Positions 47,725 to 56,048 of a stretch of DNA of 64,000 nt are shown here, piece by piece (position 1 is the stretch's first letter; each line of letters opens with the position of its first letter). The stretch comes from CAZQHK01 sp964593455. Lineage in GTDB: Bacteria > Muiribacteriota > CAYSPT01. Below the pieces are notes generated by a model. It made no database searches, had not been told where the DNA came from, and was given only the letters and a program-made list of their open reading frames with translations. Location of the stretch: contig CAZQHK010000023.1 of assembly GCA_964593455.1 (NCBI GenBank), positions 1 through 64,000 of the forward strand. The letters are read 5' to 3'. The position numbers and the translations under genes are program-made.

Positions 47725-50370
47725 ATGAAAAAAAGCTGTCCCGAATGCCATAGCACTGTCACGGAAGACATCAGATTCTGTCCGTTTTGCGGATTCCCGG
47801 TAATGGAAAACCGGGATGATCTGCAGCGTGAATTTGATCACATCGACTATTTGATTCAACAGACCCGTACTTGGGTTGATCAGGGAATCGTATTTCCCAT
47901 CGTCGTTGATACCATTGAAGAGATCTATCGTAGCAGGCAAGAGAACATCCATACCATACTGGTGCATCTTCCGAAAAACAACCAGGCAGAGAGTAACGAA
48001 GTTCTCGCTCTTGAGGATGCGGTAGTTCCCGCTGTTAAAATACCGGCAGACAAACCGGAAATCTCCACTACTGAGGCCTCGATATCAGATTCATCATCAA
48101 ACGAGCCGATGGTGCCGGCCGGGAGCGGACTTCTAAGTGAAGTACGTAAGCTGGGTCTCCAAATCTGGAAAGCTGGTCCGGAAGAACTAATCAGATGGGG
48201 TGTTTGGCTGAGCGCTGGAATCATCGTTATCGCTTTAGTACTTCTCCTGGGAGAAACGCTCCTGATGGATTCACAGTTGAAAATTCTCGGGGCGGTGGCC
48301 CTGTCCTTTCTATTGGCGTTATCAGGTTGGGGGCTAGTAAAACGTAATGTAACAGCTGTTGGTTCTTTCCTGCTCATACTGGGAAACGCAGGATTTATTA
48401 CTATAGCTGCGGGTGCTATTTTATCCCTGGAATGGGATCCCTGGCAGACTGGTTTGTTCCTGGGAATACTGGGAATGTTACTTTTTCTCTCTACAGCGAT
48501 GATCGTTCGAATGTCGATTTTTTCCGCTTTGGGAGCGATCGCGTTCTCTCTATGCGGGACGGGTCCGTTTCTTCTTGAAAATGCACTATCAGGTTGGTGG
48601 CCTGGTGTAATGGCAGCGTATTTTCTGGTGCTGGTAATACTTTTCTTGATAGCCGATCATTTCAAATTGAGCGAAGAAACCGTGGTTGCTCCGTTAGGTA
48701 AGATCGGCCGCTGTGGTGCTTGGGTAGTGCTTCTTTCATTATTGCAGCAACCTTTTGGTGAACGGTTTATTCTGATTGTTTCGTGGGTAGCGGTGGGAGC
48801 GCTGTTCCTTCTTCTCGGGCGAGGACGACCTGATTCTCCAGACACGCTTCTTGGCTTTGTTAGTTGTGGAATTTCTTTTTCGTGGTTACTCCTTTATTTG
48901 GTGCCCTGGTTTCCCTATACGTATATATCTGTTTTCCTCAGCGGACTGCTATTAGCTGTTTTGGGTGCTATTGGTGACCCGCTTTTTAAGGGCCGGATGC
49001 GGGATGTATTACTGAGAGGAGGAACGCTTCTTCTGGCAGCTTCATTATTCTGGGGTGTTATGACCTTTGCTGTTAAAGGAAGAGAAGCTCTGATCTCGTT
49101 AGGATTTATTCTACTTGTTTCGAGTTTGTACTGTCTATTAATCCGGAATGTTGCTCAAACCGGTCTGGCAAACAGAGAAACCACTGGTTTGGCTTGGCTG
49201 CTTTTTTCGCTGGCTGTGATTTGTTTTATCGAGGATTTTTCATTTATGGGAGGGTACACCCGGGCGGCACTATACACGCTGTTTGGTTTTGGAGTGTTTG
49301 TATTCACAATTCGTAAGCCTGGACATCCCCCACCCGGTGCCGCTCTAGTGCACGTTATCTGGATGATGTTCGCACTGTACATCTCTATCGGTTCTCAGGC
49401 ATCCTGGCTAGTGCCGCTAATCGGATCAGCGGGGGTAATGTGTTTTCTGTATCTGGCAGCTTTCAGCAATTCACCCTGGCTTGTCTTTGCGACTCTTATG
49501 CCGGTGTTGATGAGCGGGTATGGCTTGATATATACCATGTCACTTCCTCAAACGGTATTATCACTCGCCTTGGTAATATCCGGCTGGTTTTATCAAGGAG
49601 GAGCACTGTTGGCCCGTCGTTTGAAAAGTACACTTGTTCACCCTTTACGTTTGACCAGCGGTGTGGCGGTGTGGATTTCCTGGATCGCCCTTATTTGGCA
49701 TCTTCTTTCCAATACGCAGTGGAGTGTATCTTTTCATTCCGGGATAGTATTGCCGTCTCTCAGTCTGCTGTTTTCCGCCGGTTTCTGGGTGTTCTGGGGT
49801 TTGACCGGAGGATATCCGCGGTGTTTTTATCTGGCTGCCGCCGCTCTGGCCGGTATTCTCTGTTTCTTGCTGACTTATCTGGGTGTAACTCATTGGATGC
49901 TCTACACTCTCCCCTGGAGTTTGCTGATTTTTGGAATTTCAGTTAACGATACCCGGTGGGCACCGGGTGGGTGGGTGGTTACGTATCTGGTGCCTGCGGA
50001 CTGGAAGATACGTATAGCTTGTTTTTTGATACTGAGCCCGGTGTTTCTTCAAGCTCTGACTCTTCACGATCCGTTTTTAGGGGCTGTCTGGGTACTCCTC
50101 GTGGCTTCAATCTTTCTTTTAGCCGGCCTGCTTATCCGATCGAGAGTTTTGTTGTTCTCGGGGTTGTTCTTTATGAGTCTTGAGTGTCTGGTTATTCTGG
50201 TATTGATTATTCCTTTCCATGAGTTAGGGCTGGGAGAAATACTGTTCTTTTTCGGAATTCTCGGTCTGACTACCGCACTGCTCTTTAAAAGGAGCAACCG
50301 GACACTCCTATCACGTTTCTACACACGATACCAGCAGCGGCTAAACCGCCTTATCGGAGAACCGCATTGA
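47725..50370 (+). CDS. Zinc-ribbon polytopic membrane protein of unknown function
   Basis: 881 residues. The N-terminus is a zinc ribbon (SCPECHSTVTEDIRFCPFCGFPV: two CxxC pairs), then about 100 soluble residues with a helical, charged segment, then more than twenty hydrophobic segments to the end. No catalytic motif or transporter signature is recognisable. It resembles in architecture the zinc-ribbon/DUF2157-type giant membrane proteins, but I cannot assign a family. It follows queA by 14 bases. Codon use looks like that of its neighbours. Confidence 0.7.
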   Translation: MKKSCPECHSTVTEDIRFCPFCGFPVMENRDDLQREFDHIDYLIQQTRTWVDQGIVFPIVVDTIEEIYRSRQENIHTILVHLPKNNQAESNEVLALEDAVVPAVKIPADKPEISTTEASISDSSSNEPMVPAGSGLLSEVRKLGLQIWKAGPEELIRWGVWLSAGIIVIALVLLLGETLLMDSQLKILGAVALSFLLALSGWGLVKRNVTAVGSFLLILGNAGFITIAAGAILSLEWDPWQTGLFLGILGMLLFLSTAMIVRMSIFSALGAIAFSLCGTGPFLLENALSGWWPGVMAAYFLVLVILFLIADHFKLSEETVVAPLGKIGRCGAWVVLLSLLQQPFGERFILIVSWVAVGALFLLLGRGRPDSPDTLLGFVSCGISFSWLLLYLVPWFPYTYISVFLSGLLLAVLGAIGDPLFKGRMRDVLLRGGTLLLAASLFWGVMTFAVKGREALISLGFILLVSSLYCLLIRNVAQTGLANRETTGLAWLLFSLAVICFIEDFSFMGGYTRAALYTLFGFGVFVFTIRKPGHPPPGAALVHVIWMMFALYISIGSQASWLVPLIGSAGVMCFLYLAAFSNSPWLVFATLMPVLMSGYGLIYTMSLPQTVLSLALVISGWFYQGGALLARRLKSTLVHPLRLTSGVAVWISWIALIWHLLSNTQWSVSFHSGIVLPSLSLLFSAGFWVFWGLTGGYPRCFYLAAAALAGILCFLLTYLGVTHWMLYTLPWSLLIFGISVNDTRWAPGGWVVTYLVPADWKIRIACFLILSPVFLQALTLHDPFLGAVWVLLVASIFLLAGLLIRSRVLLFSGLFFMSLECLVILVLIIPFHELGLGEILFFFGILGLTTALLFKRSNRTLLSRFYTRYQQRLNRLIGEPH

Positions 50371-50418
50371 CGCTTATGTGAGGTCATGGTATCCTGTCGT
50401 CTGGAGGCATAAAACCGC

Positions 50419-51942
50419 ATGAAACTTTGGAATGGTCTTGTTTGGACGATAATTATTCAAAGTGTTTTTACGGTAGTTTTCCTCGGTGGACCGGTGGTTT
50501 CGGCAAAACCGATCAACGATGATGAAATACTGTTCGAGCAAGGTCTTGATCTTTGTGATCAGGCTCGTTATCGTGAAGCCCTGATTCAATTTCAAAAATT
50601 GATTGAAATCTTTCCGGCCAGTCAATGGAGCGATGACGCCTGCTATCTCATGGGAGAGTGCAAGCTGACCATGGGAGATATCCATGGAGCTGTTGAGCAG
50701 TTTAAACAGGCGGTTTTAGCAGCTGATTCACCTGAATTAGCGGCTGATGCTCAATACATGATAGCTCTCTGTAACGCTGATTTGGGGATGACCAAGGAAT
50801 CGGTCGCCGCCTACAGTGATTTAATTGAAAACTATCCACGCAGTGTCCGGGTCGAAGCCGCTCAACGGTATATTGCCATACATTCGGTTTCCCCTAAAGA
50901 TCAGGAGTCTTCCGGACGTAAGACTATCTCCGAAACCGTTGACGTATCGGTGGATTCGGAAACGGCGGCCTCTCAATTGACGTTGTTGGAAATTGAAAAA
51001 GTGCTGAAAAAGGCGCTACCCGGTTCTGAAGATGCGGATCTGTACAATTTTGGACTCTCGATGCACACCACCAACCACGTGGCCGCGGCCGTGGTGATTT
51101 ACAAACGTTTACTGGAACTATTTCCGGACACTCTCTGGAAGGCTGATGTATGGTACATGTTAGCTGAATCGTATGTATCTATGGCTGATCTCGAAAAAGC
51201 CATCAGCGCTTATCGGGAAACATTAAAATGGTCAACCAGTGCGACCTTGTCTGCGGACGCCCAGTTTATGATCGCGGAAAGCTTAATGGGATTAAAGAAC
51301 TTCCCGGAGGCTCTGGAGAATTATCGCTTACTACTGTCGAATTTCTCTGAAAGCGTCTGGGCTGTCGATTCGCAGTTCATGATCGGTGAGATTCATCGTG
51401 TGCAGGGTAACTATAAAGAAGCAAGCGAAACGTTCCGTTCACTCGTAGAAAGGTTTCCCGGCAGCCGTTGGCGAGGCGATATTAAAGCCTATCTGTCCTC
51501 GATTGGTGAAGAACAAGTCTCAGCCGGCACGCTGCCGCCTACTACCGCTGAGGCCAGAGCCGTGAGTTTAAGTAGCGATCTGGAGGAACACCGTAAACTC
51601 GGCCTTCGATATAAAAGTCATGGCGAGCACGCAAAGGCTCTGGGAGAATTTCAACGAATTCTTGAGTTAGATCCCACTGATGTCGAAGCGACGGTGGTGT
51701 GCGCGCTTCTGCATCATAATCTTGGCCATCTTTCTCGGGCGATCGCTCTACTTGAGAAAGCACAAGCGCTTGACCCGGATAATCTGGAAGTCATCTCCTT
51801 GTATGGATATTTGTGTTATTTATCCGGTAATTACAGAAAGTCTATTGAAGCGTACAAAAAAGTAGTAACCGCAGATCCTGAAGGACGATTCGGCCGGGAG
51901 GCGGACCGGGCTATTCGCAAGATCAAGAATAAACTAGAATGA
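50419..51942 (+). CDS. Exported TPR protein
   Basis: 507 residues. Signal peptide (TIIIQSVFTVVFLGGPVVSA), then two groups of TPR units: a YbgF/Tol-Pal-like group (ILFEQGLDLCDQARYREALIQF; ARFPASQWSDDACYLMGE-style endings) and a further group after a charged linker near residue 165. The last 140 residues are classic TPRs (RYKSHGEHAKALGEFQRILELDP). Secreted to the periplasm. It has the same repeat style as the 1761-residue protein and the 192-residue TPR gene that follows. GGAGGC upstream of the ATG. Confidence 0.8.
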   Translation: MKLWNGLVWTIIIQSVFTVVFLGGPVVSAKPINDDEILFEQGLDLCDQARYREALIQFQKLIEIFPASQWSDDACYLMGECKLTMGDIHGAVEQFKQAVLAADSPELAADAQYMIALCNADLGMTKESVAAYSDLIENYPRSVRVEAAQRYIAIHSVSPKDQESSGRKTISETVDVSVDSETAASQLTLLEIEKVLKKALPGSEDADLYNFGLSMHTTNHVAAAVVIYKRLLELFPDTLWKADVWYMLAESYVSMADLEKAISAYRETLKWSTSATLSADAQFMIAESLMGLKNFPEALENYRLLLSNFSESVWAVDSQFMIGEIHRVQGNYKEASETFRSLVERFPGSRWRGDIKAYLSSIGEEQVSAGTLPPTTAEARAVSLSSDLEEHRKLGLRYKSHGEHAKALGEFQRILELDPTDVEATVVCALLHHNLGHLSRAIALLEKAQALDPDNLEVISLYGYLCYLSGNYRKSIEAYKKVVTADPEGRFGREADRAIRKIKNKLE

Positions 51943-51955
51943 GGTCCGGAGGACA

Positions 51956-52534
51956 ATGTCATTGATTCCTCGGTTCGTCTTGCATATTTTGTTATTGTTT
52001 TGTTATTTCCCTATTGTCTTTACTTCAGGCACCAGGCTTCATCTGGCTGAGAAACATTATAATAAAGCCGCCGATGCTTATAAGCGGAACCAGCTGGCTG
52101 AAGCCCTTCGTGAGTATCAGATAACCATGTTTTACGGGGGAGAGTCTGCAGAACTTCTCAATAATACCGGTGCTGTTTTACTGTCCATGGATAAGAGTGA
52201 CGAGGCTCTGAAATGGTTTATAAAAGCGAAACAAAAGGATCCGGGTTTGTTGGCGGTACGAGTCAACCTGGGGATTGCGTTCTATGAATTGAGACGTTGG
52301 GAAGATCTTCTGCGTGAGTCCAATTCGGTGCTGGCGATGGGGACGGAAGACGGCTGGGTATTCTTCGGGCACGGTGTAGCTCTTTATCACCTTGGCAAGT
52401 ATAATAAAGCCCGGGAAAACCTAAAAATTTCATTGACGAAACAAAGACCGTCTGGTAATAACGATTATGCTGGCGAAGCCAGGCGTCTTTTACGAAAAAT
52501 CAAGCTTTTGACAAAAGAAACGGGCAGGTTTTAA
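51956..52534 (+). CDS. Small exported TPR protein
   Basis: 192 residues with a hydrophobic N-terminus (FVLHILLLFCYFPIVFTSG), then about four TPR units (HYNKAADAYKRNQLAEALREY; LLNNTGAVLLSMDKSDEALKWF; GHGVALYHLGKYNKARENL). Short spacing (13 bases) to the preceding gene and 1 base to the following receiver gene indicates one operon. Probably a periplasmic adaptor. Confidence 0.75.
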   Translation: MSLIPRFVLHILLLFCYFPIVFTSGTRLHLAEKHYNKAADAYKRNQLAEALREYQITMFYGGESAELLNNTGAVLLSMDKSDEALKWFIKAKQKDPGLLAVRVNLGIAFYELRRWEDLLRESNSVLAMGTEDGWVFFGHGVALYHLGKYNKARENLKISLTKQRPSGNNDYAGEARRLLRKIKLLTKETGRF

Positions 52535-52535
52535 G

Positions 52536-52934
52536 ATGGGTGATTATACGGTTCTATTGTTGGACAGTGCTCGGTATATCGTACAGATTGTTTCTTTCAA
52601 CTTAAGAAAGAAGGGGTTCAAGGTACGTAAGACTTCTTCCGGTAAATCAGCCCTGGAAAAACTCTCAAGGGAAAAGATCGATCTGGTAATCATGGACGTG
52701 CTTCTGCCAGGAGAAAACGGGTTTGAAATCTGTCGAAAGATCAAGGAGGCACCTGAGACTTGTGGGATACCGGTCATTATACTGACCGCCAAAGGCCAGG
52801 ATTTTGACCGGGCGAGAGGAATCCAAGTCGGTGCTGCTTGTTATATGACCAAACCTTTCAGCCCCCGGAAATTGGTAGAAAAGGTCGGCGAGATACTCGG
52901 TCTAAACACCGGTGAGAAGGAGTTCAAGAGTTGA
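52536..52934 (+). CDS. Single-domain response-regulator receiver
   Basis: 132 residues, receiver only. Strand 1 is VLLLDSA, so of the usual acidic pair only one Asp is present; the phosphorylation Asp is in VIMDVLLPGENGF; Thr in ILTAKG; Lys in MTKPFSP. The C-terminal residues add no output domain. It likely acts by binding the next gene product or another partner. It overlaps the next gene by 4 bases (TTGA), so the two are translationally coupled. Confidence 0.9.
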   Translation: MGDYTVLLLDSARYIVQIVSFNLRKKGFKVRKTSSGKSALEKLSREKIDLVIMDVLLPGENGFEICRKIKEAPETCGIPVIILTAKGQDFDRARGIQVGAACYMTKPFSPRKLVEKVGEILGLNTGEKEFKS

Positions 52935-55654
52935 CTGCAACACATGATATAGTGAATTCTGCTGATTCGAGTCCCGAATCGTTTGCGGAAAAGCTCAAGG
53001 TGCTTTCTCGGGCCAGTCACTTCATTACTTCCGAACGACCTCTTTCCGACATCCTGCAGGAACTTCTGGATATCATTCTTAAGCTGGTAGAGGCTGACCA
53101 GGGTCTGCTTCTTTTATTGGATCCCAAGAAAGATGAACTGGGGGTTCAGGCCCAAGCCGGCTACCCGGAATCGTCCATGATGGGACTCCGTTTCCCCATG
53201 GGCGACGGGCTTATCGGGAAAGTTGCCCTGAACGGAACTCCTCTAATAATCAAAGATCTCCAACAGCAAGAAGAGTACAGAAATAACCATTTAAGTGCAG
53301 CAGGTGTGTTTTCTTGTATGGGAGTACCGTTGAAAGTCCAGGAAAATATCCGGGGAGTCCTGTATATTAGTTGTGGCTACGACCGCTCGGCCTTTACCCA
53401 GGCCAACCTCAGACTGGCCACAATTATAGCTTCTTCTGCTTCCATTATCATAGAGAACCGCCGGTTGTACCAGGATATTGATTTCCTTTCCAGAACCGGT
53501 GAGAAAGTCAATGCAATCATGCGGGTTGACGATGTGCTCAACACTATCGTGGACTTGGCCTGTGAGGGCCTTGATGCGGAGTTGGCTTCTCTGATGCTAT
53601 TCGAGGAAGGAGAATCGGCGATGCGGATCCGGGCGGCCAGAGGAATGGAATCTCATATTGTCGAGATCGCTCGTGCTCATCCGGGAGAGGGGATCGCCGG
53701 ATGGGTGGCCCAGCATGGTAAACCGCTCCTGGTAACCGATATCGAAGAAGATCCCCGGTTCATGCGCAAAAGCAAAAAGAAATACTCCACCAAGTCTTTT
53801 CTCAGTGTTCCGCTAAAGGTTAAAGATAACGTTATCGGAGTATTGAATGTCAACAACAAGAAATCGGGATATATATTTACGAAAGACAACCTTGATTTTC
53901 TTAATACTCTGGCCCATCAGGCGGCTGGAGCTATTGAGAATGCCCGTCTTTATGAGAGTCTGGTAGACAAGCAGCAAGATCTCGACGAGCAGATAGAGGC
54001 CATCACCAGGGCCTATGAAGAGTTGTTCATTCTTCATGAGATAGGAACTTCCATTACTCCCATTCTCACTTTCGACCAGATCCTTGAAAAAATACTGGAA
54101 ATGGTTGCCGATTGCGTGGAAGCAACGGAAGTGGCCATGTTTCTCGAGCCGGAGCCTGAAGGTTATCTGGCCGCCAGGAAGATGGTTGGAACACAGGATC
54201 TGGGATTGAGACATCGCCGGGTCAGACCGGGTGAGGGAGTAGTAGGATGGGTTGCCTCAACCGGTATGGCACTCATGGATTCAGATCAAGAGGAGATAGA
54301 AAAAAACGATCTGTATTTTTTGTTCGATGATCAGGGAGAGCATTTTCTCTGCCTGCCATTGGGCGCGCCGAATAATTTACTGGGTATCCTGCTGCTTATT
54401 TCATCCCGCAGGCAGTTTCTGGAAGAGGACCGCAACCTCTTGACGGTAGTCGCCAACCAGGTTTATACGGTTATTGAGAACGCCCGGCTTTACAAAGAAG
54501 CACTCGACAAACAGGCCATGGAGCGGGACATGCAGTTGGCAACCGACATCCAGAAGCGTCTCCTTCCCTCAAAGCTCCCGACGTTTCCGGGCATAGATAT
54601 CGGTGCGCGGAATATACCGGCTAAATCGGTGGGCGGCGACTACTTCGATGTCCTGATTCTCGATAACGGGAAGAAATTGGGCCTGGTTATAGCCGATGTT
54701 GCCGGGAAAGGAGTCTCGGCGGCGATGATCATGAGCATGACCAGAAGCCTGCTCAGAGCTGAAGTTTTCGATCATGATAAGCCGAGTGAGGTCCTCTCAA
54801 GCTTGAACGAACTTCTTTTGGACGATATTGATCCCAACCTGTATGTTACGATGTTCTACGCAAGGCTGGACTTGGACACTCTGGCCATGGAATATTCGAA
54901 GGCGGGACATAATCCACCACTCATCTTCCACACCGATACCGGGGAACTGGACGCACTGGATGTACCCGGATTATTTCTGGGAATGTTCAAAGAAGGATTT
55001 TATCAGGACCGTATTACCACACTGCAATACGGGGACACGCTGATCCTCTACACCGATGGCGTCATTGAAGCGTTAAACGAAAATGAAGAGAAGTATGGCC
55101 TTGACAGAATGATAGGTTTAATCAAGGACAATCAGGAACTCGACGCACAAAGTCTGGTGGATAAGATATTTTCCAATATACAGAAATATGTAGGCAGAAT
55201 GCCTATTTATGATGATCTGACACTGGTTATTGTCAATCTGTACAAAGGCGGAAAGCTGACGACGGAGTTCAAGAGTGATCGTGGGCAAATGGGACAGCAT
55301 ATTGAAAAAATTGTCAGTGTTCTTACCTCTCGGCAGGTTCCGGAAGAAACGCTGTTCTGTGTGCGAATTGCTTTGGAAGAGGCTATAACAAATGCCATTG
55401 AGCATGGAAATAAAGGAGATCCTTCGAGATTTGTCTGGGTAGAATATGAGATATTAAAATCGAATGTCCGTTTCGTCGTACGTGATGAAGGAGATGGATT
55501 TGATCATAGACTTCGGTCTTCTGAGCTTGAATCTGCCGAGATTCTCAGAGACCGGGGCCGGGGACTCCTGATTCTCAAACAACTGATGGATGAATTGAGT
55601 TTCAACGAAAAAGGGAATGAAATAACACTGGTGAAAAGATTGCCGAAGGAGTAA
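52931..55654 (+). CDS. GAF3-PP2C-HATPase partner-switching regulator (RsbU/RsbW-like fusion)
   Basis: 907 residues, soluble. Three GAF domains (about 25-175, 200-345, 370-525), a coiled linker, a SpoIIE-type PP2C phosphatase (about 545-745; SVGGDYFDV, VIADVAGKGVSAAM, LYTDGVIEA, YDDLTLVIV with metal-binding Asp residues), then a C-terminal HATPase_c of the RsbW type (EEAITNAIEHGNKGDP, RDEGDGFD, RGRGLLIL). Phosphatase and anti-sigma-type kinase activities, usually separate, are in one chain. Cognate STAS and sigma genes are not adjacent; a STAS protein is at 20.4 kb. The upstream single receiver is coupled through a TTGA overlap, and could control it. TTG start, GGAG 9 bases upstream. Confidence 0.92.
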   Translation: MTATHDIVNSADSSPESFAEKLKVLSRASHFITSERPLSDILQELLDIILKLVEADQGLLLLLDPKKDELGVQAQAGYPESSMMGLRFPMGDGLIGKVALNGTPLIIKDLQQQEEYRNNHLSAAGVFSCMGVPLKVQENIRGVLYISCGYDRSAFTQANLRLATIIASSASIIIENRRLYQDIDFLSRTGEKVNAIMRVDDVLNTIVDLACEGLDAELASLMLFEEGESAMRIRAARGMESHIVEIARAHPGEGIAGWVAQHGKPLLVTDIEEDPRFMRKSKKKYSTKSFLSVPLKVKDNVIGVLNVNNKKSGYIFTKDNLDFLNTLAHQAAGAIENARLYESLVDKQQDLDEQIEAITRAYEELFILHEIGTSITPILTFDQILEKILEMVADCVEATEVAMFLEPEPEGYLAARKMVGTQDLGLRHRRVRPGEGVVGWVASTGMALMDSDQEEIEKNDLYFLFDDQGEHFLCLPLGAPNNLLGILLLISSRRQFLEEDRNLLTVVANQVYTVIENARLYKEALDKQAMERDMQLATDIQKRLLPSKLPTFPGIDIGARNIPAKSVGGDYFDVLILDNGKKLGLVIADVAGKGVSAAMIMSMTRSLLRAEVFDHDKPSEVLSSLNELLLDDIDPNLYVTMFYARLDLDTLAMEYSKAGHNPPLIFHTDTGELDALDVPGLFLGMFKEGFYQDRITTLQYGDTLILYTDGVIEALNENEEKYGLDRMIGLIKDNQELDAQSLVDKIFSNIQKYVGRMPIYDDLTLVIVNLYKGGKLTTEFKSDRGQMGQHIEKIVSVLTSRQVPEETLFCVRIALEEAITNAIEHGNKGDPSRFVWVEYEILKSNVRFVVRDEGDGFDHRLRSSELESAEILRDRGRGLLILKQLMDELSFNEKGNEITLVKRLPKE

Positions 55655-55658
55655 ACAA

Positions 55659-56048
55659 GTGGTTCAACAGAACTCAAGGCCGATCAATACTACCGAAAGT
55701 CGTATGAAGCTCACTATTCAAGCTCTTCAAGAAAAAAAAGTCATGGACTGCCGGGTAATTCATGTCAGTGATGTAATGGTCGGTGTCACCGATTATTTCA
55801 TCATCTGTTCCGGTCTGAACGCGGTTCACCTGCGAGCTGTTGCCGCTCATGTAAAGAAGACACTGGCCGGTCACGGAGTTCACCCCCTTCACGAGGAGGG
55901 TGGGCGGGGAAGCCGGTGGATATTGGCGGATTACGGAGACTTTGTACTCCATCTCTTCCTGGAGGAACTCCGTAATTATTATGACATCGAGGGACTCTGG
56001 TCCGACGCTCCCAGCGTGCCGCTTGAGGAATTTGTCACTTCCGTTTAA
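55659..56048 (+). CDS. rsfS: Ribosomal silencing factor RsfS
   Basis: Binds ribosomal protein uL14 and blocks subunit joining on nutrient limitation. Core motif DYFIICSGLNAVHLRAVAAHVKKTL, then HEEGGRGSRWILADYGDFVLHLF and YDIEGLW. 129 residues, with about 20 residues of N-terminal extension. GTG start. The 3' end overlaps the convergent glnS by 14 bases. rsfS directly after the PP2C regulator places a stress-translation factor beside a stress-type signalling gene. Confidence 0.95.
   Translation: MVQQNSRPINTTESRMKLTIQALQEKKVMDCRVIHVSDVMVGVTDYFIICSGLNAVHLRAVAAHVKKTLAGHGVHPLHEEGGRGSRWILADYGDFVLHLFLEELRNYYDIEGLWSDAPSVPLEEFVTSV

Noticed and set aside
50399..50418. Frameshift between the membrane protein and the TPR gene at 50.4 kb
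   Set aside because: Both genes have complete, plausible ends, with a stop before and a Shine-Dalgarno plus signal peptide after; no evidence of a broken gene.
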